Below are positions 1 to 5,898 of a stretch of 8,742 bases of DNA, in pieces. The position numbers were made by a program, and so were the translations under genes. The DNA is from Gemmatimonadales bacterium. GTDB taxonomy: Bacteria; Gemmatimonadota; Gemmatimonadetes; Gemmatimonadales; GWC2-71-9. The notes under the pieces were generated by a model. That model made no database searches and was not told where the DNA came from. It worked only from the letters and a program-made list of their open reading frames with translations. How positions within the stretch are numbered: the stretch's first letter is position 1; every line of letters begins with the position of its first letter. Location of the stretch: positions 1 through 8,742 of the forward strand of contig SPDF01000049.1 in NCBI GenBank assembly GCA_004525055.1, written 5' to 3'.

Positions 1-521
1 ACCCAGAGTCGATCGCGCTGCGACGACATCGCGTGCCGGTATGCAAAGGAGGCGACCCCGACCATGGTGGCGACGGTGAGCGCCTGGAGCAGTGCCAGCA
101 AACCGAGTTGGCGACGCGCTGGCAGCGGACCGAAGTGCACGGTTCCCAGCCCCGGTTCGACGAGTGGTGGATTCACCTTGTCGAGCTGGCGCGCGAACTC
201 TTTGACCCGGGGATCGTCGAGCGAGGCGTCGAACGGGAGGTTCGCATAGGCGGTGACCTGCCCCATCCCATCGGTCACGACGAGCGGCAGGCCCTGCAGG
301 CGTACCCGCTCACCCAGCTGGAGGAGCGCGCCGGCTTCGGCCCCTGGTGTGGGGTCGTTCAAGCCCGCGAAGACGCCGGAGTAGAGCCGGCTGATGTTGA
401 GGGCGTCCTGCTGGAGGTGCTGGGTGACCATCAGCCCGGTACCGGCGGTCAGGGCGATGAGCCCGACCGCGAGGGCGACGATGACACCCGGGGCGAACCG
501 GCGGACCGAGTCCCTACGCAC
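1..521 (-). CDS. Two-TM membrane sensor protein, probable sensor histidine kinase (N-terminal part, runs off the left edge)
   Basis: About 173 residues are visible; the rest lies beyond position 1. A hydrophobic segment at residues 12-33 is followed by a roughly 105-residue region, presumably periplasmic, and a second hydrophobic segment at 139-160. The chain then turns basic and charged (YRHAMSSQRDRLW) as it enters the cytoplasm. TM / external domain / TM / cytoplasmic linker is the architecture of sensor histidine kinases, and the RDRLW ending resembles the linker just before the H-box in some of them. No HATPase or phospho-acceptor residue is visible, so kinase identity is inferred. The GTG at 521 overlaps the serS stop by 8 nt, which implies coupling to serS. 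A TTG at 557 in the same frame would add 12 residues (starting LRLIWGPIAWSL) inside serS. Neither start has a convincing Shine-Dalgarno sequence. A methyl-accepting or other two-TM sensor is the main alternative. Confidence 0.6.
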   Translation of the reverse strand, partial: MRRDSVRRFAPGVIVALAVGLIALTAGTGLMVTQHLQQDALNISRLYSGVFAGLNDPTPGAEAGALLQLGERVRLQGLPLVVTDGMGQVTAYANLPFDASLDDPRVKEFARQLDKVNPPLVEPGLGTVHFGPLPARRQLGLLALLQALTVATMVGVASFAYRHAMSSQRDRLW

Positions 522-1797
522 GAGGGACCAGGCGATCGGTCCCCAGATAAGGCGCAAGCGCCTCGGGAATCTGGACGGAGCCATCCGCCTGCTGACCGTT
601 CTCCAGCAGCGCGATGATGGTGCGTGGGAAGGCTAGAGCGCTGGCATTCAGGGTATGCAAGAATTCCGGCTTGGCCCCTGGATCCGGGCGGAATCGAATA
701 TTGGCCCTGCGTGCCTGAAAATCGGTGAAGGTCGAGGCGCTGGACACCTCCAGCCATCCGTTGACGCCGGCGGCCCACACCTCGAGATCGAGCGTGTGTG
801 CGCTCGCGAACCCGACGTCGCCGGCGGCGAGGGAGAGGACCCGGTACGGCAGGCCCAGCCGCTGCAGCACCGCCTCGGCGTGCGCCGTGATGCGCGCGTG
901 CTCCGCAGGACCATCCTCGGGACGCACCAACCGGACGAGTTCCACCTTGTCGAACTGATGGACCCGGATCAATCCGCGAGTATCCTTGCCGTGGGCGCCC
1001 GCTTCCCGCCGAAAACAGGGTGTGCTGGCCACATAGCCGATCGGGAGCGACGCCCCATCGAGGATCTCGTCACGATGGAGGTTCGTGACCGGCACCTCGG
1101 CGGTGGGCAACAGATAGAGCGCGTCGCGCTCGATGGCGTAGAGTTCCTCTTCGAACTTGGGCAGTTGGCCCGTGCCGAGCAGGCTGGCTTGATTGAGCAA
1201 CAGCGGCGGGGAGACCTCGACATAGCCATGTTCGCGGGTGTGCAGGTCGAGCATGAAATTCTCGAGTGCGCGCACCAGGCGTGCGCCAAGCCCGACGAAG
1301 ACCGGAAAACCACTGCCCGACAATTTCGCTCCGCGAGGGAAATCGAGAATGCCCAGTCGCTCACCGAGCTCCCAGTGCGGCCGGGGCTCAAAATCGAAGC
1401 GGGGGGCCGTCCCCCAGGTGCGAACGACGGCGTTGGCGCTGGCATCACCATCTGGACACTCCGGCGACGGGAGGTTAGGCACCTCAAGCGCGCGCGCCTC
1501 AAGCGCCGTCTCCACCTCTCGGAGCTCGGCGTCGAGCACTCGCACTTTGTCGCCTGACGCGCGGAGGTCGGCCATCAGGTCGTCGGCCGATTCCTTGGCC
1601 CGTTTCCGACGCGCCACCGCTTCGGTGGCCTTGTTCCGTTCGGACTTCAGGGATTCAACGCGCAAGAGGAGGGCGCGACGCTGGGTATCGAGGGCGAGGA
1701 TGTCCTCGAGCATCGCGTCCACGGCCGGATCGAGCCGTCGGGCCAACCGGCTCCGAACGCTGTCGGGATCCTGACGCAACTGCCGGAGGTCGATCAC
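514..1797 (-). CDS. serS: Seryl-tRNA synthetase
   Basis: This cytoplasmic class II aminoacyl-tRNA synthetase charges tRNA-Ser (and tRNA-Sec where present) with serine. The 427-residue length is normal for the family. Residues 1-110 form the charged helical region expected of the N-terminal coiled-coil arm that contacts the long variable arm of tRNA-Ser. The catalytic domain carries the serine-binding TAE motif (232-234), motif 2 from FRREAG (262-267) to RGLIRVHQFDKVEL (274-287), the substrate strand EVSSASTFTDFQARR (350-364), and motif 3 from TLNASALAFPRT (382-393) into ENGQQADGSVQIP. The start is GTG at 1797, four nt after the stop of the upstream lipoprotein gene. A GAGG lies just upstream and overlaps that stop codon. 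The next gene downstream overlaps the serS stop, so serS is the middle cistron of a three-gene unit. Identity is very secure. Confidence 0.97.
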   Translation of the reverse strand: MIDLRQLRQDPDSVRSRLARRLDPAVDAMLEDILALDTQRRALLLRVESLKSERNKATEAVARRKRAKESADDLMADLRASGDKVRVLDAELREVETALEARALEVPNLPSPECPDGDASANAVVRTWGTAPRFDFEPRPHWELGERLGILDFPRGAKLSGSGFPVFVGLGARLVRALENFMLDLHTREHGYVEVSPPLLLNQASLLGTGQLPKFEEELYAIERDALYLLPTAEVPVTNLHRDEILDGASLPIGYVASTPCFRREAGAHGKDTRGLIRVHQFDKVELVRLVRPEDGPAEHARITAHAEAVLQRLGLPYRVLSLAAGDVGFASAHTLDLEVWAAGVNGWLEVSSASTFTDFQARRANIRFRPDPGAKPEFLHTLNASALAFPRTIIALLENGQQADGSVQIPEALAPYLGTDRLVPRA

Positions 1798-1801
1798 GGC
1801 C

Positions 1802-2368
1802 TCAGTCCCTCGGAAGGCCGGGGAGCAAGCTCTTGTAGCCGCAGTTCTCGTTGGAGAGCGCCTGGAACTTCATGGTCTGATTCCCTGGAGTGTCATCGAT
1901 GGAGAGGACCTCCATCTTCCCGTAGAGCGGGACGCCAAGCCCGCCGCAGACGATGCGGGAGCGCAAGAGGAGGACGGTGCCGGAATCGACCTTGATGGTG
2001 TCGCCGGTGATCCACCCGTCCGAGGGGCCCTGAGAAATCTGGTTGAACGCTTTCGACGTGAACTGCATCCCGGGTCCGGAGCCGTTGGTCGTGACGAGCC
2101 GCATCACCTCGAGGCTAAGCAGGACGTGCTGACCGGTCGCATCGACATCGTACGCGAAGTCGAATGCGGAGGTGAGGTCGGTGCGGACCACGTTCCCATC
2201 GGCAACAGAATAGGCACTCGGAATGGCCACCGGCGAGCTGGTGAGCGAACCGATCGTGAAGGTGTCCACCACGTTCGGGATCGAGGCCGGCGCCAGGTTG
2301 GCGTTGTCGCCGCACGCAGCGATCGTCACAGTGGCCACAAGGGCGAAAAGCAGGCGAGGAAGGCGCAT
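1802..2368 (-). CDS. Predicted lipoprotein of unknown function
   Basis: This 188-residue protein begins with a classic type II signal sequence: MRLPR, a hydrophobic core (6-18), and a lipobox ending IAAC with Cys19 as the lipidation site. Residue 20 is Gly and 21 is Asp; in Enterobacteria an Asp immediately after Cys would mean inner-membrane retention, but here it is one position later and the rule may not apply. The remainder is polar and probably beta-rich. Cys141 and Cys176 could form a disulfide in the periplasm. I recognise no family. The ATG at 2368 is supported by the signal peptide and by a promoter-like sequence ending only 9 nt upstream; there is no Shine-Dalgarno sequence. It is the first gene of the unit with serS, so it probably sets that operon's transcription. 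Confidence 0.85.
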   Translation of the reverse strand: MRLPRLLFALVATVTIAACGDNANLAPASIPNVVDTFTIGSLTSSPVAIPSAYSVADGNVVRTDLTSAFDFAYDVDATGQHVLLSLEVMRLVTTNGSGPGMQFTSKAFNQISQGPSDGWITGDTIKVDSGTVLLLRSRIVCGGLGVPLYGKMEVLSIDDTPGNQTMKFQALSNENCGYKSLLPGLPRD

Positions 2369-2377
2369 AAGAACGGA

Positions 2378-2406
2378 AGGTTACCAACGGCGGTGAAGTG
2401 GGTCAA
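2378..2406 (-). promoter_or_regulatory. Sigma70-type promoter for the lipoprotein-serS unit
   Basis: Read on the minus strand, TTGACC (2406-2401) is followed after exactly 17 nt by TAACCT (2383-2378). The first matches the -35 consensus TTGACA at five of six bases. The second keeps the key first, second and last bases, plus the fourth-from-last A-rich character, of TATAAT only partly. The ATG begins 9 nt past the -10 box, so initiation at the usual distance would leave a 5' leader of roughly 0-4 nt. The prediction rests on sequence match, spacing and position in a divergent gap. Confidence 0.6.
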
Positions 2407-2411
2407 CCCAC
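2398..2411. promoter_or_regulatory. Inverted repeat over the leftward -35 box, possible operator
   Basis: GTGGGT-CA-ACCCAC is a perfect 6-bp inverted repeat with a 2-nt centre. It covers the whole -35 box of the leftward promoter (2401-2406) and ends 9 nt before the rightward -35 box at 2421. A dimeric regulator bound here could block leftward transcription and influence rightward transcription. Short repeats like this occur by chance in GC-rich DNA, so its position is the main support. Confidence 0.3.
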
Positions 2412-2420
2412 CGTGGATTC

Positions 2421-2449
2421 TTGACTTCGCTCAGGTCGCTGTCTACGTT
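2421..2449 (+). promoter_or_regulatory. Sigma70-type promoter for the Roadblock-manC-glmU operon
   Basis: TTGACT (2421-2426) matches five of six -35 consensus bases. A 17-nt spacer separates it from TACGTT (2444-2449), which keeps the first, second and last bases of TATAAT. Initiation about 7 nt downstream would give a leader of about 30 nt containing the GGAG before the ATG at 2486. It is divergent from the leftward promoter, with the two -35 boxes 14 nt apart. Confidence 0.6.
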
Positions 2450-2473
2450 CCGCGGGCCCCGATCCCCCGCCCC

Positions 2474-2477
2474 GGAG
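2474..2477 (+). promoter_or_regulatory. Shine-Dalgarno site fixing the Roadblock gene start
   Basis: GGAG sits 8 nt upstream of the ATG at 2486. The open frame continues far upstream, back through the divergent promoter region into DNA antisense to the lipoprotein gene. This site, together with where the domain begins, selects 2486 as the true start. Confidence 0.65.
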
Positions 2478-2485
2478 CCGACCGA

Positions 2486-2836
2486 ATGTCCGCACTTTCA
2501 AGCCTCCTGGACGACCTCGCCGCTCGCCACGGCGTGCTCGGTGTATTGGTCCTGAGCGACGACGGCCTCTCGGTCGCCCAAGCAGGCAACGATCCCGCAG
2601 CGGATGAATTGGCGGCGGTCGGGTCCGCAGCGCTCCGGCAACTCGGGCAACTCGGACACAGCACCAAGCAGGGGAAGCTCCAGACCGGGGTGCTCGAGTA
2701 TGACTTTGGCCGCGTGGTCATCCACCCGGTCCGGGACGACGCCTCCCTCCTGATCCTGGTGCGCCGGGATGTGAATGTCGGAACCCTGCTCTTCGCACTG
2801 TCCGCTGACGCCGATGCCCTCGCCGCACTGCTCTGA
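2486..2836 (+). CDS. Roadblock/LC7 domain protein
   Basis: This is a 116-residue soluble cytoplasmic protein consisting of one Roadblock/LC7 (longin-like) domain. Residues 1-15 (MSALSSLLDDLAARH) form the first helix, and GVLGVLVLSDDGLSVAQAG (16-34) is the typical 'probe the past, discard the tag' beta-hairpin region. A central alanine-rich helix spans about 38-56, and the second hairpin EYDFGRVVIHPVRDDASLLILV (71-92) precedes the NVGTLLFAL helix (97-105). In bacteria such proteins commonly act as partners or regulators of small Ras-like MglA GTPases, but no GTPase gene is visible in this window, so the partner is unknown. It is the promoter-proximal gene of the plus-strand operon, 62 nt before manC. 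A link to polysaccharide or surface function is only suggested by context. Confidence 0.82.
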   Translation: MSALSSLLDDLAARHGVLGVLVLSDDGLSVAQAGNDPAADELAAVGSAALRQLGQLGHSTKQGKLQTGVLEYDFGRVVIHPVRDDASLLILVRRDVNVGTLLFALSADADALAALL

Positions 2837-2898
2837 GGCCCAGACTCCGTCTCCATGACCTCCCGGATTTCTTACCCAATCGCCGCGATCCTGTCCCG

Positions 2899-3924
2899 AT
2901 GAGGTGGGCCGTCCTCCTCGCCGGTGGGTCCGGCACGCGTTTCTGGCCGCTCAGCACTCCTGCGCACCCAAAGCAGCTCCTGCCGTTGGCGGGCCCGCGC
3001 TCGACCGCTGAGGCAGCGGTCGATCGGCTGGCCGGCCTCGTCGACCCGTCCCGGATCCTGGTTGTGACCGGCCAGGCACTGGCCGGGCCCCTGGGGAAGG
3101 CGCTGCCCATCCCCGCCGAGAACATCCTCATCGAGCCGCGCGCCGCATCCACCGGTCCGGCGCTCCTCTGGGCCACCCTCGAGGCCCAGCGCCGGGACCC
3201 GGACGCCGAGGTGCTCTCCCTCCATGCCGACTGGGTGATCCCCGACCCCGAGGCGTTCCGGCGCACTGCCGTTGCCGCGCTCGAGAGCGCGCGACAGCAC
3301 GATCGGTTGGTCACGGTCGGTATGGTCCCGTCACGCCCGGAAACAGGATACGGCTATATCGTGCCAGGGCCGGAGCTCGACGGCACCGCACGCCGGGTGG
3401 CCCGGTTCGTCGAGAAGCCCGATGCTGCACGCGCACTCGACCTCATTGCGGCGGGCGCGCTCTGGAACAGCGGCCTCTTCGCGTGGACGGCGTCGCGCCT
3501 TCGAGCGGAGGTTGAGCGGCACACGCCCGAGTTGGCGGTGGCACTCGCTGCGCTCCAATCAGGTGACGTGGCCCGTTTCTTCGCGATGGTGACGCCGGTC
3601 TCGATCGATGTGGGTGTGCTCGAACGAAGCAACGCCGTGGCCGTGGTGGCCGGCGACTTCCACTGGGACGATGTCGGCACCTGGGAAGCGTTGGCGCGCG
3701 TGCGGACACTCGACGGCGGCGGCAATGTGCTCGTCGGTCCGGTGCACGCGCATGGCGCGGAGGACTGCATTGCCTGGAGCGACGGTGATCCGATCGTCCT
3801 CTTCGGTGTGCGGGATCTCGTGGTCGTACGCGCCAACGGGAGGATCCTGGTGATGAACCGCGCCGACGCGTCCCGGCTCAAGCAGGCGCTCGACACCCTG
3901 CCTCCCGAGGTCCGCGATGTCTGA
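2899..3924 (+). CDS. manC: Mannose-1-phosphate guanylyltransferase (single-domain)
   Basis: This cytoplasmic enzyme makes GDP-mannose from mannose-1-phosphate and GTP, the donor precursor for mannose- and fucose-containing glycans. The 341-residue length is that of the nucleotidyltransferase domain alone; there is no C-terminal phosphomannose isomerase as in AlgA-type enzymes of about 470 residues. Visible motifs are the nucleotide-binding signature LLAGGSGTRFWPLS (6-19) with Lys25 in PKQLL, EPRAASTGPA (79-88), ETGYGYI (148-154), FVEKP (170-174), WNSGLF (189-194), SIDVGVLER (235-243) and FHWDDVGTWEAL (254-265). The family's usual PADH segment appears here as HADWVI (109-114). No earlier in-frame start exists, and no Shine-Dalgarno sequence precedes the ATG. 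The 3' end overlaps the next gene by 8 nt. The precise sugar cannot be proven from sequence, but GDP-mannose is the best call. Confidence 0.9.
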   Translation: MRWAVLLAGGSGTRFWPLSTPAHPKQLLPLAGPRSTAEAAVDRLAGLVDPSRILVVTGQALAGPLGKALPIPAENILIEPRAASTGPALLWATLEAQRRDPDAEVLSLHADWVIPDPEAFRRTAVAALESARQHDRLVTVGMVPSRPETGYGYIVPGPELDGTARRVARFVEKPDAARALDLIAAGALWNSGLFAWTASRLRAEVERHTPELAVALAALQSGDVARFFAMVTPVSIDVGVLERSNAVAVVAGDFHWDDVGTWEALARVRTLDGGGNVLVGPVHAHGAEDCIAWSDGDPIVLFGVRDLVVVRANGRILVMNRADASRLKQALDTLPPEVRDV

Positions 3925-5092
3925 CCGGCAACTCTACCTCCTCGAACCGATAGCCCCCGGTGCGGAGTGGGCACCGTTTGCCGGGGTCCGGCCAGTGGCG
4001 GAACTGCGCGCGGGTATCTGGCGGATCCGGGATCGGTGGGAGGGGTTCTTCGACGCCGAAACGGCGGCCATCCTCGGTGATCACTGCGCCGGCTTCTTCG
4101 AGGGGGCGGAACCGCCGGTCCAGCCGATGGCCCCGGTCGAAGGTCCGTGCATCGTGGCGGTCAGCTGGTTTGCCCCCTCCGGTGATCCGCTCGATCTGGA
4201 TCCCGATGCGCGCCGTCTGGCGCACGAGGGTGAGACGGTCGCCTGGATCGTTCCCGCAGGGGAACGATGGGACGCCCCGAACGACGACGGCGACGCCCAG
4301 GACATCGACGGCCTCGTGCTGCACGGGACGTACGACATCCTGACCGCCCTCGAGCATCTTCTTCCCGCCGATTGCGCCGACCTGCTGGCCAACCGCGGCG
4401 ACGACCTGCCGGGCGGGTCGATCGTCATCGGGGAACCATCGGACGTGGTGATCCTCGGTGGGTTCGTCGAGCCCGGCGTGATCTTCGATACCCGCGGCGG
4501 AGGGATCATCATCGATGAGGCCGCGCAGGTGCGCAGCGGGTCCCGACTCGAGGGTCCGCTCTACGTGGGACCGCAGACGGTCATTCTCGGGGGTGCCGTG
4601 CGCGGATCGGTGCTCGGGCCCCAGTGTCGGGTGCACGGAGAGATCAGCGCGTGCGTCTTCCACGGCTACGTGAACAAGGCGCATGACGGGTTCGTCGGTC
4701 ACAGCGTGCTCGGCGCCTGGGTCAATCTCGGTGCCGGCACCACGACGTCCAATTTGAAGAACACCTACGGTGAGATCCGACTGGAACCGAATGGTGAGCG
4801 CCTCGAAACAGGCCGCCAATTCCTCGGCAGCCTGATCGGCGATCATGCCAAGACCGCCATCGGGACGATGCTCGGCACCGGGACGATCATCGGGGCCGGG
4901 GCGAACGTCTTTGGTGGGCCGGTCCCGAAATGGACGCCCCCCTTCGCATGGGGCGTGACTGGCGGCGAACGGATGACCGAAGCGGGCTTCCTCGCCATCG
5001 CCGGCCGGGTGCTGCCCCGGCGCCAGGTCGAACTCACACCCGAGCGGTCCGCCTCGCTCACCGCCACCTACCGGCGCCTGTCGGGGTCGTGA
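3917..5092 (+). CDS. GlmU-like sugar nucleotidyltransferase / left-handed beta-helix acyltransferase
   Basis: This 391-residue protein matches the alternative GlmU family known from Bacteroidetes and relatives (putative UDP-GlcNAc diphosphorylase / glucosamine-1-phosphate N-acetyltransferase). The N-terminal part has RPVAELRAGIWRIRDRWE (25-42), typical of that family's transferase domain, instead of the classic LAAGxGTRM loop. A linker ends near 165, and hexapeptide-repeat (left-handed beta-helix) sequence runs from about 170 to 335. Strong family blocks are NKAHDGF (253-259), VNLGAGTTTSNLKNTYG (269-285) and GDHAKTAIGTMLGTGT (308-323). By alignment from memory, His256 falls where E. coli GlmU has its catalytic His363. 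The gene overlaps manC by 8 nt and the following hydrolase gene by 4 nt (GTGA). It probably supplies UDP-GlcNAc for peptidoglycan, lipopolysaccharide or polysaccharide; the actual substrate is not proven. Confidence 0.85.
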   Translation: MSDRQLYLLEPIAPGAEWAPFAGVRPVAELRAGIWRIRDRWEGFFDAETAAILGDHCAGFFEGAEPPVQPMAPVEGPCIVAVSWFAPSGDPLDLDPDARRLAHEGETVAWIVPAGERWDAPNDDGDAQDIDGLVLHGTYDILTALEHLLPADCADLLANRGDDLPGGSIVIGEPSDVVILGGFVEPGVIFDTRGGGIIIDEAAQVRSGSRLEGPLYVGPQTVILGGAVRGSVLGPQCRVHGEISACVFHGYVNKAHDGFVGHSVLGAWVNLGAGTTTSNLKNTYGEIRLEPNGERLETGRQFLGSLIGDHAKTAIGTMLGTGTIIGAGANVFGGPVPKWTPPFAWGVTGGERMTEAGFLAIAGRVLPRRQVELTPERSASLTATYRRLSGS

Positions 5093-5898
5093 CCCGCCTC
5101 GTCGTCCTCGGCTCGGGATCCAAAGGGAACGCGCTCGCCATCGAGTACGCCGGCGACACGCTGCTGGTGGATGTCGGGTTCAGCGCCAGGGAGATTCGCC
5201 GTCGTGCAGCGGCGGCCGGGGTGTCGCTCGAGCGGGTCGTCGGCATCGCGTTGACCCATGAGCATGGCGACCACACCTCCGGTGCTCCGCTCCTCGCGCG
5301 TGACCTCGACGCTCCCGTCATCTGCAGCGGCGGCACCTGGGCCCGACTCCGCCACAAGCTGGGCAAGGCACGGCATGCGCCGCTCTCCATGACGACCCCC
5401 GTCGAGCTGGGTCCCTTCCGAATCGAATCAGCGGAAACCAGTCACGATGCCATGGAGCCGGTGGCGTTGGCAATCTCCAGCCCGGCCGCAAGCATCGGCG
5501 TCGCCTATGACCTCGGCCGGCCGACGGCGGCGGTGCGCTACCTGCTGCGGAACCGCACCGCGCTGGTCCTCGAAGCGAACCACGACGACGTGCTCCTGCG
5601 GACCAGCGGATATCCGCCGGTGGTCCAACAGCGCATCGCAGGGGCCGGCGGGCACCTCTCCAACCGCGTGGCGGCCGAACTCCTTGCCGACCTGGTCCAC
5701 CCGCAGCTTGCCGTTGTCGTGCTCGCGCACCTCAGCGTGCGCTGTAATACCCCCGAACACGCCCACGACGCGATTGCGCCCGCGCTGACGGCAGCCGGCT
5801 TTGCGGGCGTGCTGCACGTGGCGAGTCAAGGAGATCCCACCGGACCGTTCACGCTCGGTCGTCAAACCGAGCGCTCTGTTATCCCTGCGCGTGCATGA
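5089..5898 (+). CDS. MBL-fold metallohydrolase, YycJ/WalJ-like
   Basis: This 269-residue cytoplasmic metallo-beta-lactamase-fold hydrolase starts at a GTG that overlaps the previous stop as GTGA. The start is placed by the family's N-terminus, TRLVVLGSGSKGNA (2-15). The metal-binding signature THEHGDH is at 56-62, followed by SHD (118-120), AYDLG (139-143, Asp141 bridging), LEANHD (161-166), GHLSN (188-192) and AHLS (213-216, His214), so the full dinuclear metal site is present. The LGSGS, EANHD and GHLSN set is characteristic of the YycJ/WalJ branch, whose members have been linked to DNA repair or to cell-wall homeostasis; the natural substrate is unsettled. Here it lies between sugar-activation and glycosyltransferase genes, not beside walRK, so this may be operon packing with no shared pathway. 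The 3' end overlaps the next gene by 8 nt. Confidence 0.88.
   Translation: MTRLVVLGSGSKGNALAIEYAGDTLLVDVGFSAREIRRRAAAAGVSLERVVGIALTHEHGDHTSGAPLLARDLDAPVICSGGTWARLRHKLGKARHAPLSMTTPVELGPFRIESAETSHDAMEPVALAISSPAASIGVAYDLGRPTAAVRYLLRNRTALVLEANHDDVLLRTSGYPPVVQQRIAGAGGHLSNRVAAELLADLVHPQLAVVVLAHLSVRCNTPEHAHDAIAPALTAAGFAGVLHVASQGDPTGPFTLGRQTERSVIPARA

Noticed and set aside
33..617. 194-codon plus-strand frame at the left edge
   Set aside because: It is antisense to the two-TM sensor gene and the serS 3' end; the minus-strand reading has clear membrane segments and operon spacing.
600..660. Apparently unusual SerRS motif 3 (NASALAFPRT in place of NGSGLAVGRT)
   Set aside because: Proline before the motif 3 arginine is, as I recall, also found in Thermus-type SerRS, so this is probably normal family variation.
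655..1557. 300-codon open frame on the plus strand opposite serS
   Set aside because: It is antisense to a clearly conserved synthetase, is rich in Arg, Gly and Glu as GC-rich shadows are, and shows no domain.
2126..2485. In-frame 120-codon upstream extension of the Roadblock protein
   Set aside because: It would run through both promoters and antisense to the lipoprotein gene; the domain begins right after the ATG at 2486, which has GGAG 8 nt upstream.
3878..4846. 322-codon open frame on the minus strand opposite the GlmU-like gene
   Set aside because: The plus-strand frame has all the family motifs; the antisense product is low-complexity Arg/Asp/Gly-rich sequence with no start signal.
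5828..5834. AAGGAG-like ribosome-binding sequence inside the hydrolase gene
   Set aside because: No start codon follows at a suitable distance in the glycosyltransferase frame, and the codons fit the hydrolase sequence (SQGDPTG).
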